From: 2-02-FULL-55-14 sp964534125
Lineage (GTDB): Bacteria > Bacteroidota > Ignavibacteria > UBA10030
Direction of reading: 5' to 3'
Length of the DNA stretch: 64,000 nt
Assembly: GCA_964534125.1 (NCBI GenBank)
Contig: CAZHOJ010000011.1
Location: 1 to 64,000 of the forward strand
Part shown: positions 44,095-52,836 of the stretch, piece by piece
Layout of the letters: every line of letters starts with the position of its first letter
Numbering within the stretch: the first letter of the stretch is position 1
Notes under the pieces: model-generated
The model's input: the letters and a program-made list of their open reading frames with translations, nothing else
The model's database searches: none
What the model was told of the DNA's origin: nothing
Position numbers and translations under genes: made by a program

Positions 44095-44119
44095 TATAAA
44101 CGTGCAAACCGTGCAAACC
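44095..44119 (+). promoter_or_regulatory. Candidate -10 and direct-repeat operator of the LitR/CarH-like gene
   Basis: TATAAA (44095-44100) is followed at once by two exact tandem copies of GTGCAAACC (44102-44110, 44111-44119), then a partial third (CTGCAAAA). The repeats end 20 bases before the ATG. CarH-type tetramers bind tandem direct repeats at their own promoters, so autorepression in the dark is plausible. No convincing -35 was found. Confidence 0.45.
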
Positions 44120-44139
44120 GCTCAACTGCAAAAAGTCCA

Positions 44140-45012
44140 ATGAAAAGCACCTATTCCACCGCTGAGCTCGCCGAGATGTTCGACGTCAACGAATCCACCG
44201 TCAAACGGTGGTCGGACCAAGGACACATCGAGTGCGTGAAGACAAAGGGGGGACACCGCAGGTTTCCGATCCGCTCGGTCCTGAGGTTCGTCCATGAGAA
44301 CGCGATGTCCGTGCCGCATCTGGATCCCCAGCTCCTGACCGACAGTCAGCTCCGGTCAAGCGTTATCGAAGGGAATGTCGCAGTGCTCGTTCCCCATCTG
44401 CGAAAGGCCATGATGGCCGGCGATACCGAAGAGGTCCTCCGTATCCTCCGCATAGGGCTCGCGGCGAAGCCGGACCTCCTTGCACTGTATCACGCGCTTG
44501 TCTTTCCGCCGCTGGCCGATATCGGCGCGCGCTGGGCAAGCGGCGAGATCACCGTGGACATCGAGCACCTGGCGTCCCACTCTGTTCACGATGCCCTCCA
44601 GCGGCTGCAATCCGAACTCTTCCAGAAACCATACAACGGACGGACCGCGCTGCTCGCCTGTTACGAGGACGATCAGCACGAGATCGCACTCCGATGCATC
44701 AATCAGTACCTCACCTCGCAGGGATGGCGGACCCTCTTCCTCGGTTCACGTACGCCGACACAATCACTCGTCTTCTCCATCAACCGCAACAAACCGGACC
44801 TGGTCGTTCTCAGTTCTCTTGTGGTCGATGACGAGGACAAGTTCATCCGGGATATCAATGACGACATCATGCCTGCCGTGCAGGGCGTCGGGGGCAGGCT
44901 CGCGGTGGGCGGAGCGAACATGACAGAGAGATTCAACGGACGCATCACCGCCAGCTATATCACTGATTCGATCCTCGACTACGAGCGTATCGCTCACGGG
45001 ACGGACCGATGA
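44140..45012 (+). CDS. LitR/CarH-type B12-dependent photoreceptor repressor (MerR family)
   Basis: 290 residues. Residues 1-60 are a MerR-like winged helix (STAELAEMFDVNESTVKRW ... GGHRRF). Residues 75-155 form the helical cap and 165-285 a Rossmann-type cobalamin-binding domain. The CarH signature W-x9-E-H is present as W132, E142, H143, and the lower-ligand motif D-x-H as D178-H180; the last Gly of DxHxxG is Ala. In this family adenosylcobalamin holds a DNA-bound tetramer in the dark and light releases it. The next gene starts in its stop codon (ATGA), and photolyase and carotenoid-type genes follow, which matches the expected regulon. Confidence 0.9.
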   Translation: MKSTYSTAELAEMFDVNESTVKRWSDQGHIECVKTKGGHRRFPIRSVLRFVHENAMSVPHLDPQLLTDSQLRSSVIEGNVAVLVPHLRKAMMAGDTEEVLRILRIGLAAKPDLLALYHALVFPPLADIGARWASGEITVDIEHLASHSVHDALQRLQSELFQKPYNGRTALLACYEDDQHEIALRCINQYLTSQGWRTLFLGSRTPTQSLVFSINRNKPDLVVLSSLVVDDEDKFIRDINDDIMPAVQGVGGRLAVGGANMTERFNGRITASYITDSILDYERIAHGTDR

Positions 45013-45902
45013 CGCTTGTCGACATGTCCCCGTCGAGTGTGCGCTCGCTCAAGCACCTGGTATGCACCCGGTGCAGCGGCAGCATGGACCCGGGGACGGA
45101 AAGCCTTACGTGCGGAAAATGCGGGACGACATACCCCGTCGATGAGAATGGCATCGTACGGGTCCTGCCGAAAGCGCCTGCACGCATGAATCCGGCCGTG
45201 CGGATGGGGCAGTGGAACTGGGTGGCCGCCGTGTACGACAGATTCTGGCGGACACGCGCCATGACCTTTCTGACCGGCGAGATGTTCCCGCCCGAGCGGG
45301 AGACCGACATTGTAGCAGACTCCATCGGATTGAAGCGCGGCAGTCTGTTCCTCGATAATGCGTGCGCGAACGGATTCTATGCGCGCCGGATCGCACAACG
45401 GCTCATACGGGACGGCCAGGAGGGGGTGGTCTTCGCCGTCGATGCTTCGATGCCGATGCTGCGGATAGCACAACGGCTCGCCCGGAACGAGGGTGTTGCG
45501 GACAGGATCGTGTTCGTGCATGCAGATGCTGAACAACTGCCATTTGCCGACGGACTGTTCGACGGGATCATGTGCGGCGGGAGCCTGAACGAGTTCACGG
45601 CCCCCGACCAGGTGCTGAGGGAACTCCGGCGTGTTCTCGAGCCGGGCAATGGCAACCTCAGCATGATGTTCCAGGTCCGGGCACAACGAGGAGTGAAGGC
45701 AGCTGCACAGTGGCTCTCATCCAGGCTCCTGGGATTGCGGATCCTCAACCTGCGTGACAGCATCGAAATGGTCCGAAGCGTGCTCGAACCGGAGATCCGG
45801 TTCTATGGCGGCATGGTCCTGATGCTGCGTTGTACCTCCCGTATCCAAACGATCGAGTATCAGCCCATCCTGAGATTCACCGCTCCGGTTGCAGCGGCGT
45901 AG
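45009..45902 (+). CDS. SAM-dependent methyltransferase with N-terminal zinc ribbon
   Basis: 297 residues. An N-terminal Trm112-like ribbon (C-x2-C near 18 and C-x2-C near 35, followed by YPVDENGIVRVL) precedes a class I methyltransferase domain with LDNACANGFYARRIA (the SAM glycine-rich region, less canonical), VFAVDASMPML and ADAEQLPFADGLFDG. Substrate unknown; a carotenoid, quinone or similar small molecule would fit the cluster. Coupled to the photoreceptor gene by an ATGA overlap. Confidence 0.85.
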   Translation: MTLVDMSPSSVRSLKHLVCTRCSGSMDPGTESLTCGKCGTTYPVDENGIVRVLPKAPARMNPAVRMGQWNWVAAVYDRFWRTRAMTFLTGEMFPPERETDIVADSIGLKRGSLFLDNACANGFYARRIAQRLIRDGQEGVVFAVDASMPMLRIAQRLARNEGVADRIVFVHADAEQLPFADGLFDGIMCGGSLNEFTAPDQVLRELRRVLEPGNGNLSMMFQVRAQRGVKAAAQWLSSRLLGLRILNLRDSIEMVRSVLEPEIRFYGGMVLMLRCTSRIQTIEYQPILRFTAPVAAA

Positions 45903-45936
45903 GATCACAAACTTCTGACAGAGGAAAGGACCGAAC

Positions 45937-46605
45937 GTGTCTGCATCATTCGATACCACATTCAGCTCTCCGTACACGTCGCAGCATCCCGGCCGTCCCG
46001 CGAACGGGAACGGCGACCGGCACGACAATGGCCACCATCAGCACACGACCGCAGATGCGTTGCAGGACCACTACGCCGGCCTGATCGCCGAGGCAGGGGA
46101 AGACCGGACGCGCGAGGGCCTGCTCAAGACCCCCCAGCGTGCGGCAAAGGCGTGGCAGTTCCTGACGAGCGGATACGACACCGATGCACGGGAGATCCTC
46201 GAATCTGCCGTTTTCGAAGAGGATTTCCCCAGTATGGTCCTCATCAAGGATGTCGAGTTCTACTCCCTGTGCGAGCACCATCTCCTCCCGTTCTTCGGCA
46301 AGGCGCACATCGCCTACGTCCCGGACGGACGCATCGTCGGCCTGAGCAAGGTGCCCCGCATGTTAGATGCCCTCGCCCGGCGACTGCAGGTGCAGGAGCG
46401 GATGACAAAACAGGCCGCAGAAGCCATGTCCGACGCGCTGCGCCCGCTCGGCGTCGCCGTCTGGATCGAGGCCTCGCACTTGTGCATGATGATGCGGGGC
46501 GTCGAGAAGCAGGGATCGGCCACGGCCACCTCCCACTTCACCGGCGTGTTCGAATCGGATGACAGGCTGCGCAACCAATTCCTTGCCGGCATCGGCAAGA
46601 GCTGA
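45937..46605 (+). CDS. folE: GTP cyclohydrolase I
   Basis: 222 residues from a GTG at 45937 with GAGGAAAGGA ahead of it. Catalytic core from about 45: TREGLLKTPQRAAKAW, SLCEHHLLPFFGKAHIAY (Cys and His zinc ligands) and SHLCMMMRG with the second Cys. It makes dihydroneopterin triphosphate for folate or pterin. The first 40 residues are unusually Gly/Asn/His-rich (GNGDRHDNGHHQH). In this cluster the product could supply pterin or the photolyase antenna. Confidence 0.95.
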   Translation: MSASFDTTFSSPYTSQHPGRPANGNGDRHDNGHHQHTTADALQDHYAGLIAEAGEDRTREGLLKTPQRAAKAWQFLTSGYDTDAREILESAVFEEDFPSMVLIKDVEFYSLCEHHLLPFFGKAHIAYVPDGRIVGLSKVPRMLDALARRLQVQERMTKQAAEAMSDALRPLGVAVWIEASHLCMMMRGVEKQGSATATSHFTGVFESDDRLRNQFLAGIGKS

Positions 46606-46616
46606 TCGCACGACCG

Positions 46617-48161
46617 ATGCCGCAGGCAGCCTCACCGACGCCGGCGTCGGGTGATCCCTCCATTCGTCGTGACGCGTACGATGTCATCATCGTAGGGGCA
46701 GGAGTGTCCGGCCTGTCTCTGGCTGCCCTGCTTGCGAAGTCCGGCAGGTCGGTACTCGTACTTGAAGCGATCCATTACCCCGGCGGGTGCGCATCGTCGT
46801 ATGAGAAACGGTCCGCGTGGTTCGACGTCGGCGCGACGACCTTCTGCGGTGCAGACCCGGGCCAGCCGATGTCCCTTCTTTTCGACGAGATCGGGCGGTT
46901 CCCCGGACTCATACCGACGGTCCCGACGCTCGCAGTCGTCACAGACGGACGACGGCTCGATCTCACCACCAACAGGCATTCGTGGATCGAGCGTGCGTCT
47001 TCGTTCTTCGGCCGGGACCAGCTTCCCTTCTGGAACGATGTCTTCGCCGTTTCCGATGCGGTCTATGCTGCAGCAGCACGTGCACCATTTCTCCCTCCGC
47101 TGAACTTTTCCCAGTTCGTCCAGGACCTTCCTGCTGCGTCCTTCAGCCTTGTGAGGCGGCTTCCCATCCTGTTCTCATCTGTGCTACAGCAGATGGAGCG
47201 CCGGAAGGTCAGTACGCCGCTCTTCCGTCAATATGCTGATGCCCAGCTCCTCATCACAAACCAGACCTCCGCAGACGACGCATATATGCTCAACGGGTCG
47301 CTCGGACTGTCATATGCGAACGGGCAGATCTTCTCGGTCCGGGGCGGCATGATCTCGTTCGCACGGTTCCTCGAGGAACGGGCCCGCGCATTCGGTGCGG
47401 ATGTTGCATACCGTCAAAGGGTGACGGGGATACGACGATCCGGCGGGGAATGGGAGGTGCAGACAGCGAAAAAGGTGAGCCTTCGTGCCGCGACCGTGGT
47501 CACCCAGCTTCCGCTCCACAACCTGCCGGCGCTGACTGACGGAGAGGTGGAACAATACTTCTCGTCGGTCATTCGGTCCATCGCGGAGGCGGGCGTCTCT
47601 CAATGGGGCGCTGTGACCGTGAACGCGCTCATCCGTGACGATCTACCGGCGGGATTTCCAGTCAATCTTCAGGCTGTGCTCGATCAGCCGCTTCCGTCTC
47701 TGGGTTCGTCCACACTTTTTTGTACGTTCTCCCACGAGAAGGACCGCGAGCGTTGTCCCTCAGGATTCAGGACGCTCAGCGTCAGCACGCATGTGAGCCC
47801 GGACTGGCTTCCGGAGGACATGAGTACCGGGGCATACGCGGAGCTGAAGGCGAGATGCCGGGATGAGATCCTGGCCGCTCTCCGGCGATCGGTGCCGGAA
47901 CTCGGGGACCTCCGGCCGGTATTCGAAGAGGTCGGGACTCCAAGGACCTTCCGCAAGTACACCGGAAGACACGAGGGCCTTGTCGGTGGCATTCCATTGT
48001 CGAAGAAGGTCTTTCCGTGGAAGTATCCAGGGCCAGTGACACCATTCAAAGGATTGTTCACGATGGGCGATACATTCTTTCCCGGTCAGGGGATCCCGGG
48101 GGTAGTGCTGGGGGCGCTCGGTATCCATCGCCGCATCACGCGAGGAGATCGCAGCGCATGA
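46617..48161 (+). CDS. CrtI/CrtISO-like FAD-dependent oxidoreductase
   Basis: 514 residues. An N-terminal dinucleotide-binding site YDVIIVGAGVSGLSLA, then EAIHYPGGCASSYE, and the C-terminal FAD signature GDTFFPGQGIPGV typical of phytoene desaturases and carotenoid isomerases. It probably desaturates or isomerises a carotenoid-like polyene; no crtB or other carotenoid gene is in the window. Its stop overlaps the photolyase start (ATGA). Light induction through the upstream regulator would fit photoprotection. Confidence 0.87.
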   Translation: MPQAASPTPASGDPSIRRDAYDVIIVGAGVSGLSLAALLAKSGRSVLVLEAIHYPGGCASSYEKRSAWFDVGATTFCGADPGQPMSLLFDEIGRFPGLIPTVPTLAVVTDGRRLDLTTNRHSWIERASSFFGRDQLPFWNDVFAVSDAVYAAAARAPFLPPLNFSQFVQDLPAASFSLVRRLPILFSSVLQQMERRKVSTPLFRQYADAQLLITNQTSADDAYMLNGSLGLSYANGQIFSVRGGMISFARFLEERARAFGADVAYRQRVTGIRRSGGEWEVQTAKKVSLRAATVVTQLPLHNLPALTDGEVEQYFSSVIRSIAEAGVSQWGAVTVNALIRDDLPAGFPVNLQAVLDQPLPSLGSSTLFCTFSHEKDRERCPSGFRTLSVSTHVSPDWLPEDMSTGAYAELKARCRDEILAALRRSVPELGDLRPVFEEVGTPRTFRKYTGRHEGLVGGIPLSKKVFPWKYPGPVTPFKGLFTMGDTFFPGQGIPGVVLGALGIHRRITRGDRSA

Positions 48162-49591
48162 GGCCTGTGATCGTCTGGTTCCGGCGTGACCTGAGAGTGG
48201 AAGACCATGCGGCGCTCGATGCCGCGTCCCGGCTGGGCATTCCTGTCGTGCCGCTGTTCATTTTCGACAGGCAGCTCATCGCCCGGCTCCCCTCGGATGG
48301 TGCTGTGTTCGACTTCCAGGCGCAGGCTCTGCTCGACCTTCAGTCTGCCATCGCTGGTCTCGGGGGAAAGCTGATCCTCCGGGAAGGCGAGGTCACTGAG
48401 GTGCACAGGCAGCTCATCGACGACCTGAAGCCGATCGGCCTCTATTATAACGGGGACTACGAGCCCTCCGCCAGAGAACGGGACGAAATTGTGGAGCGGC
48501 TTTATACGGAGCGGGGCTTGGAGGTTCTCTCGTTCAAGGACGCGGTCGTCCATGAGCCGACGGAGGTCCTCACCGGCGACGGACGCCCGTATGTTGTCTT
48601 CACCCCCTTCTCGAGGACGTGGAAGTCACTCGACCATCCGGAACCGTTCGGGACGCCTGAGCGCATCTCGACTCCGCGTCTCTCGTCCGGAAAGGTCCTT
48701 GGCGCGCGCGACCTGGGGATCACGACGAACATCGTAAAGCCCGCCTTCATCGGCGGAGCATCGCAGGCACGGAGCGCATGGACGGCGTTTCTCGAACGGC
48801 GGATCGGTTCGTACGATTCGGGGAGGGACATCCCGGCCGACAACGGGACCAGCCGCATGTCGCCGTACCTTCGCTTCGGATGTATCTCTCCGCGTCAGCT
48901 CCTCGCCGAGTGTTCCGATGCGTACCGCTCGTCAGGCGTCACGGCGCAGGGAGCGATACGGAAATATGTGGACGAGCTCATCTGGCGTGAGTTCTATCAG
49001 GCGGTCCTGTATCATTTCCCTCATCTGGTCACCTCCAATTACCGCCGGGAGTTCGACCGCATGTCCTGGAGCCGGTCGGAGAAGACGCTGTCGGCATGGC
49101 GTGAAGGGAGGACCGGCTATCCGTTGGTCGATGCCGGCATGCGGGAGCTCAACACGACCGGCTGGATGCACAACCGTGTGCGGATGGTCGTCGCATCATT
49201 CCTGACGAAGGACCTGTTGCAGCACTGGAAGAAGGGGGAGAGGATTTTCGAGGAGAAGCTGCTGGACATCGAGACCGCGTCGAACAACGGCGGATGGCAA
49301 TGGTCCGCATCGACGGGTGTCGATCCAAAACCGCTGCGCATCTTCAATCCCACGCTGCAGGCCCGGCGGTACGATCAGCAGGGTGCGTATATCCGCCGGT
49401 ATGTTCCGGAGCTGACGAACGTTCCCGATAAGTTCATCCACGCCCCTCACGTGATGCCTCCCGTTCTTCAGAAGGAGGTGGGCTGTGTGATCGGAAAGGA
49501 TTATCCGTCGCCGATCGTGGACCACGCCGAGGCATCGAAACGGTTCAAAGAGGCGTACTACGCGGCGAAGGAAATGTCCAATCGCCGCTGA
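48158..49591 (+). CDS. phrB: Deoxyribodipyrimidine photolyase (class I CPD type)
   Basis: 477 residues from the ATG at 48158 (ATGA overlap with the preceding stop), where the canonical VIVWFRRDLRVEDH begins. Antenna-binding N-terminal domain, FAD-binding C-terminal domain with TSRMSPYLRFGCISPRQ, REFYQ, and NNGGWQWSASTGVDPKPL, then RIFNP. It repairs UV pyrimidine dimers using light. The antenna is probably methenyl-tetrahydrofolate or a deazaflavin. It is the last gene of the cluster; the next gene is convergent. Confidence 0.95.
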   Translation: MRPVIVWFRRDLRVEDHAALDAASRLGIPVVPLFIFDRQLIARLPSDGAVFDFQAQALLDLQSAIAGLGGKLILREGEVTEVHRQLIDDLKPIGLYYNGDYEPSARERDEIVERLYTERGLEVLSFKDAVVHEPTEVLTGDGRPYVVFTPFSRTWKSLDHPEPFGTPERISTPRLSSGKVLGARDLGITTNIVKPAFIGGASQARSAWTAFLERRIGSYDSGRDIPADNGTSRMSPYLRFGCISPRQLLAECSDAYRSSGVTAQGAIRKYVDELIWREFYQAVLYHFPHLVTSNYRREFDRMSWSRSEKTLSAWREGRTGYPLVDAGMRELNTTGWMHNRVRMVVASFLTKDLLQHWKKGERIFEEKLLDIETASNNGGWQWSASTGVDPKPLRIFNPTLQARRYDQQGAYIRRYVPELTNVPDKFIHAPHVMPPVLQKEVGCVIGKDYPSPIVDHAEASKRFKEAYYAAKEMSNRR

Positions 49592-49689
49592 TCAATCACC
49601 CGTGCGACACGGCAGTCGCTCTTGTCTACCGGACCCATCTACTTTTCCCCTGCTCCTGCTTCATTCTCCCTCGAAGTACCCGAGCGCAA

Positions 49690-49732
49690 ATAAAAAGAAC
49701 GGGCAGCCCGCGGTGTACGCAGGACTGCCCGT
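49690..49732 (-). terminator. Rho-independent terminator of the rubrerythrin-like gene
   Basis: On the minus strand ACGGGCAG / CTGCCCGT (plus 49725-49732 and 49699-49706) with an inner CCTGCG/CGCGGG extension and a 5-base loop, followed by TCTTTTTATTT. It may also help end the convergent photolyase transcript. Confidence 0.8.
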
Positions 49733-49778
49733 GTTGATGAATTCCTGAAATCGTGCGAAGCGCGCCGGGGCGATGCGG

Positions 49779-50399
49779 CTAGAACCGTTCCCAGAGATTA
49801 TGCTTGCAGACGGGGCATTCCACCGCTTCGGACTGGTCCACCTGTATGTATCCGCAATGCTGACAGACACAGTACGTCGCGATGGAGAGGACGCCGCGGC
49901 GGTCCTGAGCGTTCGTCAATAGCTCGGCATGACGCAGGTCCGCCTGCCGGAACTGTGTGAATTGCTCTGCCGCTTCAGGCCAGTTCTCCGTTGCGGCTGC
50001 CTGCTGCATCGCGGGATACAGGCCTGTGGTTTCCGTCGCCTCGAGTGAGATGCCCATCTTCAGCGCCTGCCGGACGGTCCCGAGTGGCAGTGAAGAGGAT
50101 TTTGTCGTGTCAGTCGCCTCGCTGTGTTGCTTCAGGAACTCCTCGTGTCCCGCGGCATGGATCTGCTCCGAGCGGGCAATGGCTCGGTACATTTTTGCGA
50201 GGTTTCCGAGGCGCTCCTGTTCCGCCTGTTTACCGGCGGCGGCATAGTAAGCCGCACGATGATAGGCGGCAGCGTGGGCGACCTTGAGGTTCTCGATCGT
50301 CGTCTCCGGACGAGGCGGTTTGTCAGGCTCGGACTTGCAGCCGAGGTACACCAGCGTGAAGAGGGGAAGGATGATGAAGAACAAGAGGCGCATCTTCAT
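49779..50399 (-). CDS. Rubrerythrin-like lipoprotein
   Basis: 206 residues from the ATG at 50399 (GGAGG seven bases ahead). Signal peptide with lipobox LGC near residue 21 (VYLGCKSE), then a ferritin-like four-helix domain with E and H residues at spacings seen in rubrerythrins (ENLKVAHAAAYHRAAYY, ARSEQIHAAGHEEF), and a C-terminal rubredoxin-like centre CQHCGYIQ ... CPVCKH. Rubrerythrins reduce peroxide. An envelope-anchored form is unusual, so the location deserves checking. The terminator is just downstream. Confidence 0.88.
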   Translation of the reverse strand: MKMRLLFFIILPLFTLVYLGCKSEPDKPPRPETTIENLKVAHAAAYHRAAYYAAAGKQAEQERLGNLAKMYRAIARSEQIHAAGHEEFLKQHSEATDTTKSSSLPLGTVRQALKMGISLEATETTGLYPAMQQAAATENWPEAAEQFTQFRQADLRHAELLTNAQDRRGVLSIATYCVCQHCGYIQVDQSEAVECPVCKHNLWERF

Positions 50400-50724
50400 G
50401 GTCGAGCCTCCGGATCTTGAGGTGAATGGACAAGCGTCCGTAATCTGCGGGATTTCTTGTTCAGAGTCAGCACTCAACCTACGTGCCAGAGCAGGGGCTT
50501 CGCCAGCGCAGAATTCATCAGAAGCGTCATATCGATTACCAGACCTGACAAGATATTGAGTTTCAAAAATGAGAATTGCGAGATGGAAGGCATAACGGTC
50601 CGCGGACACCTCCTCTTTGTCAAAGGATTTTCCCGTCTTTGGTATTACGCGTTGCATCCATATTTTCCCGTAGTCGTATGCTATGGTCATCCGGCATACC
50701 CATTCTTTCATGAAAGGCCCTCCG
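50400..50724. other. Divergent intergenic region
   Basis: 325 bases between two divergent genes. I see no gene. It is AT-richer than its surroundings toward the right. TTGTCA at 50617 and TATTAC at 50643 are 20 bases apart, too far for a confident promoter. ACCAGACCTGACAAG resembles a decayed half of the palindrome near folD. Confidence 0.4.
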
Positions 50725-52590
50725 ATGAATCGCCTGCTCCTTTCCTTTGCCGCCCTCTGGCTCTTCGTCTCATGCACAGAGGCGCAGCCCGCCTCACAGT
50801 TTCGCGAAGCCTATACGAAGAAGGAGGTCATGGTCCCGATGCGCGATGGGGTGAAGCTCTTCACCGCGATCTACGCACCGAAAGATAGGTCGAAGGACCA
50901 TCCCATCATCCTCATGCGCACGCCGTACAGCAGCGCTCCGTACGGAGAGCAGTACCGCGTGTGGTGGGGAACGCAGGGGTATCACTACATCGACAAAGGA
51001 TATATCCTCGTCGTCCAGGACGTCCGGGGCCGGTTCATGTCGGAGGGTGACTTCATCGATGTGAGGCCGTACATCCCGGAAAAGAAGTCGGCCACGGATA
51101 TCGATGAGAGTTCGGACACGTATGACACCGTGGAGTGGCTGATCAACAACGTCGAAGGGAATAACGGAAAGGTCGGCATCCACGGCATCTCGTATCCGGG
51201 TTTTTACGCATGGATGGGGACACTGTCCGGACATCCGGCCGTTGTGGCCACCTCACCGCAGGCACCCGTGTCAGAATGGATGGGGGGAGACGATTTCTAC
51301 CATAACGGAGCCCTCCTCATCTCGCATGCGTTCGGATTCTACGCATACTTCGGCTGGCCCCGCGAGGGCGGCCCGACGTCGACGTACCCCAGCCGCTTTC
51401 AGTACCCGTGCCAGGACGGCTACAAGTTCTATCTTTCCGTTGGCGCTCTTCCCAATTTCAACGGCCGGTTCCTCCACGATTCCGTCCAGATGTGGAACGA
51501 CCTGAGCGAGCATTGGACGTGGGACGACTATTGGGCGAAGCGCACCGTCCGTCCGCACTTGAAGGACATTATCACCCCCGTGCTCGTCGTCGGCGGATGG
51601 TTCGATGCCGAGAACCTCTACGGTGCGCTCCGCAGCTATGAATCAGCGAACTCACAGAGCCCGGACAACCGGGTCAGGATCGTCATGGGCCCGTGGGCGC
51701 ACGGTTGGTGGCAGCAACCGGGACTCGATTCGCTCGGGGATATCAAGTTCGGCTCGGTCACGACCACCTGGTTCACGGAGAATGTCATCGGCCCCTTCTT
51801 CGATATGCACCTCAACGCAGCCCCGGCCGCGGATATCGCCGAAGCGACGATGTTCATGACCGGCCAGAACGAGTGGCGCAAACTGGATGCCTGGCCGCCG
51901 AAAGGGCTGAAGAAGGTATCATACTACTTCGGCGGGGGAAGTTCGCTCAGCACGAAGAAGCCGACAGCTGCAAGCGCGCATGACGAGTATGTGAACGATC
52001 CCGCCAAACCGGTCCCGTACACGGCCGAAGTAAGGCAGTGGTATAACGCCTCCTACATGCTGGAAGACCAGCGCTTTGCCTCAAGGCGGCCCGACGTCCT
52101 CGTGTTCCAGACGGAGGAGCTCGGCGAGGATGTCACCATCGCCGGACCGATCTCGGTGAACCTCTACGCATCGACGTCCGGCACGGACTGCGACTGGGTG
52201 GTGAAGGTGATCGACGTCTTCCCGGATACGATGGCGACTCCTCCGAACCATCGGGCGCGCGGCGTGCAGCTGGGAGGATATGAGATGATGGTGAGGGGCG
52301 ATGTGCTCCGCGGGAAGTTCCGGAAAAGTCTGGCGAAGCCCGAGCCCTTCACGCCGGACGAACCGACGAAGGTCTCGTTCGTATTGCAGGACGTGTTCCA
52401 TCGGTTCAAGAAAGGCCACAGGATCATGGTGCATGTCCAGTCCAGCTGGTTCCCTAAGATCGATCGCAATCCCGGGAAGTTCATGAACATCTTCCAGGCG
52501 ACGGACGGGGATTTTGTGAGAACGACGCAGCGCGTCTACAGGACCGCGTCGATGCCGTCGCATGTGGAGTTCGGGACGTATTCGGAATGA
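50725..52590 (+). CDS. Secreted CocE/NonD-family hydrolase (X-Pro dipeptidyl-peptidase-like)
   Basis: 621 residues from the ATG at 50725, where a signal peptide begins (MNRLLLSFAALWLFVSC). S15-type alpha/beta-hydrolase: MVPMRDGVKLFTAIYAP, GISYPGFYAWMG with the nucleophile Ser, GGWFDAENLYG (acid region), GPWAHGWW (His), and a C-terminal jelly-roll typical of CocE-type enzymes. Family members hydrolyse esters or release X-Pro dipeptides; the substrate here is unknown. No operon partner. Confidence 0.9.
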   Translation: MNRLLLSFAALWLFVSCTEAQPASQFREAYTKKEVMVPMRDGVKLFTAIYAPKDRSKDHPIILMRTPYSSAPYGEQYRVWWGTQGYHYIDKGYILVVQDVRGRFMSEGDFIDVRPYIPEKKSATDIDESSDTYDTVEWLINNVEGNNGKVGIHGISYPGFYAWMGTLSGHPAVVATSPQAPVSEWMGGDDFYHNGALLISHAFGFYAYFGWPREGGPTSTYPSRFQYPCQDGYKFYLSVGALPNFNGRFLHDSVQMWNDLSEHWTWDDYWAKRTVRPHLKDIITPVLVVGGWFDAENLYGALRSYESANSQSPDNRVRIVMGPWAHGWWQQPGLDSLGDIKFGSVTTTWFTENVIGPFFDMHLNAAPAADIAEATMFMTGQNEWRKLDAWPPKGLKKVSYYFGGGSSLSTKKPTAASAHDEYVNDPAKPVPYTAEVRQWYNASYMLEDQRFASRRPDVLVFQTEELGEDVTIAGPISVNLYASTSGTDCDWVVKVIDVFPDTMATPPNHRARGVQLGGYEMMVRGDVLRGKFRKSLAKPEPFTPDEPTKVSFVLQDVFHRFKKGHRIMVHVQSSWFPKIDRNPGKFMNIFQATDGDFVRTTQRVYRTASMPSHVEFGTYSE

Positions 52591-52599
52591 AGCAGAGCG

Positions 52600-52830
52600 G
52601 ATGTCTGGAATCGGGGAATGGTGGAATAATGGAATAGTGGAATAATGGAAGTAAGGAAGGCGGGAATGGGGATTCCTGTTGTGTGTGAACCCGTTTCCGC
52701 CTACCTTTTCCGAAGCGGCCGGATCACCGGCAATCGACAATTGTATCCGCCGAAGTGTCACCGGGTCTTCAGGACACGCAGGCGGGCGACAATCGACATT
52801 CGACAATCGAAAATCGACAATCTCACGACT
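52600..52830. repeat. Two degenerate tandem repeats in one intergenic gap
   Basis: Around 52612-52655 there are copies of TGGAATAATGGAATAG, and around 52790-52825 copies of CAATCGACAATCGAAAATCGA. Similar words occur at 12005-12040 and 6318-6345 (ATTCCATTATTCC). No gene seen. Confidence 0.55.
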
Positions 52831-52836
52831 CCTCCT

